Assembly (NCBI GenBank): GCA_937915045.1
Contig: CALDNM010000096.1
Span: 1-5,038, forward strand
Length of the DNA stretch: 5,038 bases
Direction of reading: 5' to 3'
Source: an uncultured Clostridia bacterium
GTDB taxonomy: Bacteria > Bacillota > Clostridia > Peptostreptococcales > Anaerovoracaceae
Of this stretch, positions 1 through 5,038 are shown piece by piece; positions within the stretch are counted from its first letter, which is position 1; each line of letters opens with the position of its first letter. The translations under genes and the position numbers were made by a program. The notes below the pieces were generated by a model that saw only the letters and a list, made by a program, of their open reading frames with translations, was not told the DNA's origin and did not search any database.

Positions 1-427
1 ATCGACGCATACAAAAAACAATATGGATGGTGTAGACGTTACTATAAAATATCTCAAGAAGAATTTCTCGGGATTCATTTTCACCAACCTCGTGGAATTC
101 GATTCGCTTTACGGACACAGAAGAGATCCTGAAGGATACGCGAAAGCCATAGAAGATTTCGATGCCAGGATACCTGAGATAGAAGCGGCGATGACGCCGG
201 GAGATGTAGTCATAATCTGTTCAGATCACGGAAACGATCCTGTACATTCAGGGTTCGATCATACTAGAGAATATATACCGGTAACGATATTCGGCAGCGC
301 TATTATGCCGGGGATCGATCTTGGTATACGTCATTCGTACGCCGATATAGGCGCGACTGTCGCTGAGATGCTCGGAACGGAAATGCCTCCGGAAGGCGAA
401 AGTTTCATGAAGCTGATATGCAGATAA
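1..427 (+). CDS. deoB: Phosphopentomutase, C-terminal part (5' end outside window)
   Basis: DeoB interconverts (deoxy)ribose-1-phosphate and (deoxy)ribose-5-phosphate in the cytoplasm, linking nucleoside breakdown to the pentose pathway and glycolysis. Only the last ~141 codons are present. The frame is open from base 2 (first residues STHTKNNMDGVD), so the ATG at 23 is an internal methionine and not the start. The alkaline-phosphatase-superfamily metal ligands of the C-terminal half are visible. Counting that ATG as residue 1, they are D27 and H32 in FDSLYGHRRD, D68-H69 in SDHGNDP, and H80 in DHTRE. Their spacing (5, 41 and 11 residues) matches D286, H291, D327-H328 and H339 as I recall them for the Bacillus cereus enzyme, which binds two Mn ions. 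The gene ends with TAA 12 bases before the corA start and appears intact to its end. Family identification is very secure. Confidence 0.96.
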   Translation, partial: STHTKNNMDGVDVTIKYLKKNFSGFIFTNLVEFDSLYGHRRDPEGYAKAIEDFDARIPEIEAAMTPGDVVIICSDHGNDPVHSGFDHTREYIPVTIFGSAIMPGIDLGIRHSYADIGATVAEMLGTEMPPEGESFMKLICR

Positions 428-429
428 AC

Positions 430-434
430 GGAGG
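430..434 (+). promoter_or_regulatory. Ribosome-binding site deciding the corA start
   Basis: A GGAGG core sits 2 bases before the ATG at 437 but 5 bases before the adjacent second ATG at 440. The usual spacing of about 5-9 bases favours 440 as the real start, so the longer reading that begins MM is probably one residue too long. Confidence 0.7.
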
Positions 435-439
435 AAATG

Positions 440-1279
440 ATGCTTAGTGTTTTGCTGATAGATGAAATAGACAAATACGGGGATGAACTCCATCAGTTCA
501 CGTACAACCAGATCAAGGGGCACTCAAATGACAGATTTGAATGCCATAAGGGCGTGAACCTGATTTCGTTCGACTGGATAGATGTTAGAAATCCGGAGAT
601 GGATCCTTCGGAAATAATAATATACTTTTCGGCTGACAGACTCATATTCTTCTGTGAGAATGATTTCGTGCTTAAACTTGTGAACGATATAGTTGAAAAA
701 AAAGAGCTCAAAGATGAAACGAATGAGATGATACTGTACACTTTTTTCAGTGAGATAATAAAGACAGATACGGATAATCTCGAAAAACTCGAAGATGAAG
801 TGACGGCTGTAGAAGAAAGTGTCGTACTCCAGGTCAAGGAAGAAGCGGCGAAAGAAATAGTTGATTACCGCAACATCACGAGGACACTAAGAAAGTATTA
901 CGACGAGCTCGGACTTATAACCGACGGCCTCAGCGATAATGAGAATGGACTGATATCGGAAAACTATACAAAGCATTTCACGATACTGGAGCACCGTGTG
1001 AACACGCTCATAGATAATGTCAAGAACCTCAGAGAATATGTGACGCAGGTGAGAGAAGCCTATCAGGCTCAGATCGACATAGAGCAGAACAGGATAATGA
1101 AAGTTTTCACAATTATTTCAGGGATATTCCTTCCGCTCACGCTGCTCGTGGGATGGTACGGTATGAATCTTCGTATGCCTGAATTCAGATGGACATATGG
1201 ATATCCGCTAGCGATAATACTGAGTGTGGTCATAGTTATAGTTTGTTTGATTTTTTTCAAGAGAAAGAAATGGATGTAG
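440..1279 (+). CDS. corA: CorA-family divalent metal ion transporter (short form)
   Basis: CorA proteins are homopentameric inner-membrane channels that import Mg2+ and, in some members, Co2+, Ni2+ or other divalent cations. The product is 279 aa from ATG 440; many CorA proteins have roughly 310-350. In the numbering that starts at 437 (one higher), residues 1-100 form a mixed alpha/beta cytoplasmic domain. Residues ~105-220 are long charged helices with an acidic stretch at 109-127, as expected for the funnel helices. TM1 spans ~221-240 and runs into YGMN at 241-244, the signature pore-entrance motif. A short loop with MPEF (247-250) follows, then TM2 at ~257-274 and the basic tail KRKKWM. 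It lies between deoB and pdp, 12 and 17 bases from them, and is almost certainly co-transcribed. Family membership is secure; the transported ion cannot be read from the sequence. Confidence 0.93.
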   Translation: MLSVLLIDEIDKYGDELHQFTYNQIKGHSNDRFECHKGVNLISFDWIDVRNPEMDPSEIIIYFSADRLIFFCENDFVLKLVNDIVEKKELKDETNEMILYTFFSEIIKTDTDNLEKLEDEVTAVEESVVLQVKEEAAKEIVDYRNITRTLRKYYDELGLITDGLSDNENGLISENYTKHFTILEHRVNTLIDNVKNLREYVTQVREAYQAQIDIEQNRIMKVFTIISGIFLPLTLLVGWYGMNLRMPEFRWTYGYPLAIILSVVIVIVCLIFFKRKKWM

Positions 1280-1296
1280 TTCCGGGAGGATAAGCT

Positions 1297-2601
1297 ATGG
1301 ATATGAACGATATGATCCGGAAAAAAAGAGACGGCGGAAAACTCACAAAAAAAGAAATAGACGATTTTATCACGGGGATAACATCGGGAGAAATACCGGA
1401 TTATCAGACCTCGGCTTTTCTGATGGCTGTCTTTTTCATGCATATGGATGAGGAAGAGACGTTCCTGCTGACTGACGCGATGATGCATTCGGGAGCGGTG
1501 GCGGATCTGTCTGATATACCGGGCATAAAGACGGATAAGCATAGCACGGGCGGAGTGGGAGACAAGACTACTCTTATCGCGGCGCCGATCGCGGCGGCAG
1601 CGGGAGTGCCGGTCGCTAAGATGAGCGGAAGAGGTCTTGGTTATACCGGTGGAACGATAGATAAACTTGAAGCTATACCAGGATTCCGTACAAAGCTAAC
1701 GATGACGGAATTCAAATCTCTTGTGAAGGAAAACGGCATAGCGGTGATGGGACAGACTGAAGACATAGCTAAAGCTGATAAAATACTTTACGCGCTGCGT
1801 GATGTGACTTCGACGATCGAAGATCCCAGTCTTATCGCTTCGAGCATCATGAGCAAAAAACTTGCCTCCGGAAGTGACGCGATACTGCTTGATGTCAAGT
1901 GCGGTGATGGCGCGTTCATGCATACCAGGGGCAGCGCGGAGCAGCTTGCCGACATACTTGTGAAAATGGGAGTGAGCGCCGGACGGCGCACAGCCGCTAT
2001 CATATCCAATATGAGTCAGCCTCTCGGGAACGCTGTCGGGAATTCTCTTGAGGTCGCGGAAGCGATCGATGTGCTTAAGGGAAAAGGCCCGGCGGATATA
2101 ACTGAAATAAGCACGATGCTCGCGGGAGCCATGATATATCTCGGCTGTAAGGCGAAGACTCCTGAAGAAGGATACGCTGCCGCGGAAGAGATAATAAACA
2201 GCGGGGCAGGGCTCGCGAAGTTCAGGAAATTTGTCTCCGCGCAGGGCGGAGATCCTGCCATAACAGAAGATGTGACTATAATGGGGACAGCTGCCGCGTC
2301 GATAGAACTCGTTTCCGACACTGACGGTATCGTACAGGATCTTTCCGCTGAAAAGACAGGCGAAGCTTCACAGCATACTGGCGCGGGGCGCGCGACTAAG
2401 GAAAGCGATATAGATCTGGATGCCGGGATACTCCTCAGAAAAAAAGCGGGAGACGCCGTGAAAAAAGGAGAGACGCTTGCTGTTCTTTATGGTGATGAAG
2501 AAAAAATACAGTGCGCCGCCAAAGAACTTCGTGACGCGTATTTCATAGGACAGAAGCAGCCGTCACCAAGAAAGCTTATTTTAGAAAAATTAGGTCTTTA
2601 A
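1297..2601 (+). CDS. pdp: Pyrimidine-nucleoside phosphorylase
   Basis: This cytoplasmic homodimer splits uridine, deoxyuridine or thymidine with phosphate to give the base and (deoxy)ribose-1-phosphate, the substrate of the neighbouring DeoB. The 434 aa length is normal for the family. Visible elements are an N-terminal helical domain (1-~65); KHSTGGVGD (81-89), which binds phosphate; and the family signature SGRGLGYTGGTIDKLE (110-125). The pyrimidine-binding residues R168 (LRD), S183 and K187 (SSIMSKK) follow, and the C-terminal domain includes GAGRATKESDIDL. K108 before the signature is the residue of Firmicutes PyNP; Escherichia coli thymidine phosphorylase has Met there. This favours the broad uridine/thymidine enzyme over a strict DeoA. 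GGAGG at 1285-1289 supports the ATG at 1297. No clear terminator follows the stop. deoA is the alternative symbol. Confidence 0.96.
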   Translation: MDMNDMIRKKRDGGKLTKKEIDDFITGITSGEIPDYQTSAFLMAVFFMHMDEEETFLLTDAMMHSGAVADLSDIPGIKTDKHSTGGVGDKTTLIAAPIAAAAGVPVAKMSGRGLGYTGGTIDKLEAIPGFRTKLTMTEFKSLVKENGIAVMGQTEDIAKADKILYALRDVTSTIEDPSLIASSIMSKKLASGSDAILLDVKCGDGAFMHTRGSAEQLADILVKMGVSAGRRTAAIISNMSQPLGNAVGNSLEVAEAIDVLKGKGPADITEISTMLAGAMIYLGCKAKTPEEGYAAAEEIINSGAGLAKFRKFVSAQGGDPAITEDVTIMGTAAASIELVSDTDGIVQDLSAEKTGEASQHTGAGRATKESDIDLDAGILLRKKAGDAVKKGETLAVLYGDEEKIQCAAKELRDAYFIGQKQPSPRKLILEKLGL

Positions 2602-2732
2602 TCTTATTTTAATCAAATCTTCACATTTGTACCATAATATGACAAATCCATTGACATTTATCTTACTATTCAGTTATAATCAATATATCAAAAGGCATTG
2701 CGTTAATAACTGGTCCAGAGGGAGAAAGGGAA
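2602..2732 (+). other. AT-rich intergenic region with promoter and 5' leader
   Basis: This 131-base gap between pdp and the glucosaminidase gene encodes no protein that I can support. It holds a weak AT-rich dyad (ATTTGT at 2625-2630 against ACAAAT at 2642-2647), a consensus promoter, and a leader of roughly 45 bases ending in a purine-rich ribosome-binding region (AGGGAG at 2719-2724). No G+C-rich hairpin with a T-run is visible after pdp, so the operon may read through or end elsewhere. Confidence 0.7.
2651..2680 (+). promoter_or_regulatory. Consensus sigma-A promoter of the glucosaminidase gene
   Basis: A perfect -35 TTGACA (2651-2656) and a perfect -10 TATAAT (2675-2680) are separated by 18 bases. 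Transcription should start near 2687, giving a leader of about 45 bases before the ATG at 2733. Both boxes match consensus at 6 of 6 positions, so strong housekeeping expression is expected, perhaps tempered by the slightly long spacer. Confidence 0.85.
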
Positions 2733-4172
2733 ATGTTTTCTGATATGTTCAAAAGTATCCGCAGCGGGAGCGGGAAGTATTCTATCATGGTAATTATTTT
2801 GATAATAGCTGTGACAGTATCTTTCAGTTCGCCTTTTTTTGTATCGACCGATCAAGATGTTCACGCGGCAGCGCAAACCTTCAAAGCAAAGGCTAAAATT
2901 GCCGGGAGCGATCTCAGCGAGAGTGAATTCGAGACATGGATGGATGAACAGGGATTCCCATCGTCATACAAATCTTCTCTCAGAACCATGCATAAAAAAC
3001 ATCCTAAGTGGATCTTCAAAGCAGACAAGACAAATATGAAGTGGTCGACTATGTACTCGAAAGAAAATGACCTCGGAAACAATCTGGTCGAAGTGAGCGA
3101 ACCTGAAGCGTGGAAGATGTTCAATGAAAGTACTTACAGCGCGTCTTCGCGTAAATATAAAACCTTTGACGCGAGCTGGAACCAGGCTTCTTCACGTATA
3201 ATGAAGTATTACCTCGACCCGAGGAATTTCATAAACGATACGCATATATTCCAGTTCCTCGATCAGTCGGACACAGCGTCCCTTCAGACGACAGATTCTA
3301 TCAAAGGGATAGTGAACAAGTACAGTTACTGCTTTATGAATACGAACAGATCATCTTATAATTATCCGAAATACATTCTTAAAGCAGCGAAGGCTACAGG
3401 GGTGAACGCGAACGCGCTGACAGCTATGATCGTCCTCGAGCAGGGATGGTCCGGAGGCAGCCAGCTGATATCCGGCAAATATACGAAGTACAACAAGAAG
3501 TATTATAAGATATATAACTATTTCAATGTTGGAGCCTATACGACGGCTAAGATGGATAAGATACATCATGGCCTTTGGTACGCAAAGGGTGAAAGCAAAG
3601 GGAAACAAACGTCGTACAGCAGAGCATGGACTTCAAGATATAAGGCTATAAAGGGCGGTGCTCAGTTCTACAAGGAAAATTATATTTCCAACGATCAGAA
3701 TACGTTCTATAAGAAAAAGTTCAATGTCATGAACGGGACTTCAAAGGTTGCTACTCATGAGTATATGACGAACATAAGCGGAGCTGATTCTGAAGGACGT
3801 TTGCTCGCGATGGCATACAATGATAATTCTGATTCGGCGCTGGTGTTCAATATCCCGGTGTACAAGAACATGCCGGCAAGAGCAAAGAAGCCTTCGACAA
3901 AGGGAAATTATAACAATATCCTTAAGAGCTTAAAGATAGACACGAAGGACTGCGCATTGTCGCCGAAATTCACCGGATTCACAACAAAGTATTCGGTGAC
4001 AGTACCAAGTGATACTGAGACTGTCAAAATCACCGCAAAGGCTGACAGCAGTCTTTCGACAGTGACAGGAGCAGGCACAGTGACACTGTCAGATCAGTCG
4101 ACGACAGTGAAAATAATAGTCAAAGCTTCCAGAGGAAACACAAAGACGTATTATCTGACTATCAACAAATAA
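2733..4172 (+). CDS. Secreted beta-N-acetylglucosaminidase (GH73/LytD-like) with C-terminal cadherin-like domain
   Basis: This is a probable peptidoglycan hydrolase cleaving the glycan backbone after N-acetylglucosamine, acting outside the cell in wall turnover or daughter-cell separation. Of 479 aa, the N-terminus is basic with a hydrophobic core at ~17-36 and a likely signal-peptidase site near VHAAA (43-47). Residues ~60-180 match the region found ahead of the catalytic domain in clostridial glucosaminidases (FPSSYKSSL, KHPKWIFKADKT, YYLDPRNFIND, IFQFLD). The catalytic domain is ~205-380, with E236 in IVLEQGWSGGSQ as the probable acid catalyst, then YNYFNVGAY (261-269), AWTSRYKAIKGGAQF (298-312) and IPVYKNMP (374-381). 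Residues ~394-479 form a cadherin-like beta-sandwich repeat (NNILKSLKI, LSPKFTGFTTKYSVTVP, TKTYYLTI). There is no LPXTG or other sorting signal. AGGGAG at 2719-2724 supports the start. It has its own promoter and terminator and so is probably monocistronic. Confidence 0.88.
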   Translation: MFSDMFKSIRSGSGKYSIMVIILIIAVTVSFSSPFFVSTDQDVHAAAQTFKAKAKIAGSDLSESEFETWMDEQGFPSSYKSSLRTMHKKHPKWIFKADKTNMKWSTMYSKENDLGNNLVEVSEPEAWKMFNESTYSASSRKYKTFDASWNQASSRIMKYYLDPRNFINDTHIFQFLDQSDTASLQTTDSIKGIVNKYSYCFMNTNRSSYNYPKYILKAAKATGVNANALTAMIVLEQGWSGGSQLISGKYTKYNKKYYKIYNYFNVGAYTTAKMDKIHHGLWYAKGESKGKQTSYSRAWTSRYKAIKGGAQFYKENYISNDQNTFYKKKFNVMNGTSKVATHEYMTNISGADSEGRLLAMAYNDNSDSALVFNIPVYKNMPARAKKPSTKGNYNNILKSLKIDTKDCALSPKFTGFTTKYSVTVPSDTETVKITAKADSSLSTVTGAGTVTLSDQSTTVKIIVKASRGNTKTYYLTINK

Positions 4173-4188
4173 CACTAAAGTGATAACG

Positions 4189-4219
4189 ATCCCGGAGCGT
4201 GAAAACGTTCCGGGATTTT
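4189..4219 (+). terminator. Intrinsic terminator of the glucosaminidase gene
   Basis: The 12-bp stem pairs ATCCCGGAGCGT (4189-4200) with ACGTTCCGGGAT (4205-4216), with one G-U pair and a GAAA tetraloop. A short T-run (4216-4219) follows. It begins 16 bases after the stop codon. The stem is strong but the T-run is short, so some readthrough toward the tRNA is possible. Confidence 0.85.
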
Positions 4220-4231
4220 AAGGTAAATCTG

Positions 4232-4260
4232 TTTGCATTTTTCATACGATAGTGTATAAT
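4232..4260 (+). promoter_or_regulatory. Promoter of the tRNA-Ser gene
   Basis: The -10 box TATAAT (4255-4260) is perfect. The best -35 is TTTGCA (4232-4237), 17 bases upstream and matching consensus at 4 of 6. Transcription would start near 4267, leaving a leader of about 8 bases before the mature tRNA, to be removed by RNase P. Confidence 0.7.
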
Positions 4261-4274
4261 ATCAAAGTGCGCAT

Positions 4275-4363
4275 GGAGAAGTATCGAAGTGGTCATAACG
4301 AGCCGCACTCGAAATGCGGTCATCCGTAAGGATGCGTGGGTTCGAATCCCACCTTCTCCGCCA
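4275..4363 (+). tRNA. tRNA-Ser, anticodon CGA
   Basis: A full class II tRNA cloverleaf with encoded CCA can be drawn. The acceptor stem is GGAGAAG (4275-4281) with CTTCTCC (4353-4359), discriminator G4360 and CCA 4361-4363. The D stem is TCG/CGA (4284-4286, 4299-4301). The anticodon stem is CCGCA/TGCGG (4303-4307, 4315-4319) around loop CTCGAAA with anticodon CGA at 4310-4312, which reads UCG. The long variable arm CATCC-GTAA-GGATG (4321-4334) is diagnostic of serine and leucine tRNAs. The T arm is GTGGG-TTCGAAT-CCCAC (4336-4352). All stems pair fully. It is a lone tRNA gene with its own promoter and terminator. Confidence 0.97.
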
Positions 4364-4405
4364 AAAAAGAGCACTTGCCTTTGATGACAAGTGTTCTTTT
4401 ATTTT
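4363..4405. terminator. Bidirectional terminator between tRNA-Ser and the merR-type gene
   Basis: The 13-bp stem pairs AAAAGAGCACTTG (4365-4377) with CAAGTGTTCTTTT (4388-4400), with one G-U pair and a 10-base loop. On the + strand the stem ends in TTTT, followed by ATTTT. On the - strand it ends in six T (complement of 4363-4368). It starts at the last base of the tRNA and lies 15 bases past the stop codon of the convergent regulator, so it can end both transcripts. Confidence 0.85.
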
Positions 4406-4420
4406 GCCTTTCTTCGCTAT

Positions 4421-4876
4421 TTAAATATCCTGTTTGAGGCCACTGTTCTTCAAACATCTTCTTATTTTAGGCGGCATCTGCGAAGGGGCCATATTAGCTG
4501 GGGCATCCGCAGTACCTGCCGTTACCGCTGTATCGTAGAACCAGCATTTATATGTCACCGTATCAAGAGTTTTCTGGAGATTCCGCATCTGATCTTCGAT
4601 CGCTTTTTTTCTTCCGTAGAAAAGCTGTCTGCGCTGCTCAAGAGTGGAATCGCCTTCAAGGGCCCAGTCTATATACTGCTTGATCTCTTTTATAGAGAGG
4701 CCGCTGGCTTTTAGGCATTCTATGAGTTTGAGCCAGTCTATATCCGACTCATTGAACTGTCTGATGCCACTTGATGTGCGTCCTACCATAGGAAGCAGAC
4801 CTTCCTTGTCGTAATAACGAAGTGTATAAGCGCTGAGATTCATCATCTCAGCTGCCTGACCTATTGAATATGTCAT
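4421..4876 (-). CDS. MerR-family transcriptional regulator (AdhR/NmlR-like)
   Basis: MerR proteins are dimeric DNA-binding activators that untwist promoters with long spacers in response to metals, drugs or reactive compounds. In this 151 aa product, residues 1-~40 form the winged helix-turn-helix (YSIGQAAEMMNLSAYTLRYY, then DKEGLLPM). GIRQF at 37-41 and the DIDWL-IECLKASGLSIKEI region (45-65) complete the DNA-binding domain. A long helix at ~76-108 (RKKAIEDQMRNLQKTL) is the expected antiparallel dimerization coil. YKCWFYDTAVTAGT at 109-122 is a pattern I associate with clostridial members. C54 sits where AdhR/NmlR regulators have their redox-active cysteine. There is no MerR-type mercury cysteine triad, and the proline-rich tail (125-136) has no clear role. 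The ribosome-binding site is AAGGGA (complement of 4884-4889), 7 bases before the ATG. The inducer and targets are unknown. Confidence 0.9.
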   Translation of the reverse strand: MTYSIGQAAEMMNLSAYTLRYYDKEGLLPMVGRTSSGIRQFNESDIDWLKLIECLKASGLSIKEIKQYIDWALEGDSTLEQRRQLFYGRKKAIEDQMRNLQKTLDTVTYKCWFYDTAVTAGTADAPANMAPSQMPPKIRRCLKNSGLKQDI

Positions 4877-4912
4877 GATCTTATCCCTTCCCGTCGTAAG
4901 AATCGTTTAGAC

Positions 4913-4928
4913 TTAATGTGAACTCTAA
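4913..4928. promoter_or_regulatory. Possible operator dyad upstream of the regulator gene
   Basis: TTAATGTG (4913-4920) faces AACTCTAA (4921-4928), matching 5 of 8 positions as an inverted repeat. Its right half resembles the AACTCTAA half-site of AdhR/NmlR-type operators as I remember them. It lies just downstream of the predicted - strand transcription start, so binding there would fit autoregulation. The match is weak. Confidence 0.3.
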
Positions 4929-4939
4929 CCAATACAGGT

Positions 4940-4968
4940 AATATAAATTAGGATAACCGAGTTGTCAA
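4940..4968 (-). promoter_or_regulatory. Promoter of the MerR-type regulator gene
   Basis: Read on the - strand, TTGACA (complement of 4963-4968) and TATATT (complement of 4940-4945, 5 of 6) are separated by 17 bases. Transcription would start near 4932, giving a leader of about 55 bases. The 17-base spacer is that of an ordinary sigma-A promoter, not the 19-20 bases usual for MerR-activated promoters, so basal transcription without activation is expected. Confidence 0.65.
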
Positions 4969-5038
4969 ATTTTCTAATACCGGTGATTGTGTCAAGTTAC
5001 AGTGGGAAAAGAGCAAACACCTTTTTTGATAAGTTTTC

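Noticed and set aside
1069..1542. A 157-codon - strand open frame across the corA/pdp junction
   Set aside because: It is antisense to two clear genes, has low-complexity composition and no family resemblance.
4077..4089. Perfect short palindrome ACAGTG-A-CACTGT
   Set aside because: It lies inside the cadherin-like domain, where threonine and valine codons repeatedly give ACAGTGAC-like strings; there is no T-run or other sign of function.
4334..4363. The tRNA 3' end as an integration (att) site for a mobile element
   Set aside because: No second copy of the tRNA 3' end, no integrase gene and no shift in composition appears in the window.
4162..4374. A - strand open frame covering the tRNA-Ser gene
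   Set aside because: It is the complement of a perfectly folding tRNA and two terminators. Such spurious frames are common over tRNA genes.
4391..4714. A 107-codon + strand open frame across the regulator gene
   Set aside because: It lies opposite the well-supported MerR-type gene, has no recognisable domain and starts inside the terminator arm. It is a shadow frame.
4979..4984. ACCGGT palindrome in the intergenic region
   Set aside because: The symmetry stops at 6 bases, which is expected by chance.
5003..5038. A-rich and T-rich stretches around GAGCAAACACC as a possible terminator
   Set aside because: The only pairing is a weak AT-rich stem of about 5 bp without a G+C-rich core. I see no + strand promoter or gene start there either.
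1..5038. CRISPR array, insertion sequence, toxin-antitoxin or defence genes
   Set aside because: A read of both strands showed no regular repeats, no terminal inverted repeats and no proteins of such families.

Overview
The window looks like an ordinary chromosomal stretch of a Gram-positive anaerobe of the class Clostridia. The evidence is the moderate G+C, the heavy use of ATA for isoleucine, strong GGAGG ribosome-binding sites and a Firmicutes-type pyrimidine-nucleoside phosphorylase. A clostridial secreted glucosaminidase with a cadherin-like tail and a tRNA with encoded CCA point the same way. A family such as Anaerovoracaceae or Lachnospiraceae is possible, but that is a guess.

Layout. 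Positions 1-2601 hold a tight + strand nucleoside-salvage operon: the 3' end of deoB (phosphopentomutase), a short CorA-family divalent-cation transporter, and pdp (pyrimidine-nucleoside phosphorylase). The gaps are 12 and 17 bases. Pdp splits uridine or thymidine into base and (deoxy)ribose-1-phosphate, and DeoB converts that sugar phosphate to the 5-phosphate for central metabolism. The CorA gene between them is the one unexpected member; DeoB is a two-manganese enzyme, so a metal link is conceivable but unproven.

A 131-base AT-rich gap (2602-2732) has no clear terminator but carries a perfect consensus sigma-A promoter (TTGACA, 18 bases, TATAAT). It drives a monocistronic gene for a secreted GH73-type beta-N-acetylglucosaminidase (2733-4172), probably a cell-wall hydrolase, which ends at a strong hairpin terminator (4189-4219).

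Then comes a stand-alone tRNA-Ser(CGA) gene (4275-4363) with its own promoter and a 13-bp hairpin that should terminate transcription in both directions. It serves the tRNA on + and the convergent MerR-family regulator gene (4421-4876) on -. The regulator carries a cysteine (C54) in the context known from the AdhR/NmlR electrophile-sensing subgroup. Its - strand promoter and a partial operator-like dyad lie in 4905-4970. The last 160 bases are non-coding; any divergent target gene would lie beyond the right edge.

I found no mobile element, CRISPR array, phage gene or frameshift, and nothing I would call a new system. The items most worth checking are the deoB-corA-pdp gene order and the cysteine-bearing MerR regulator with its adjacent unseen neighbour.
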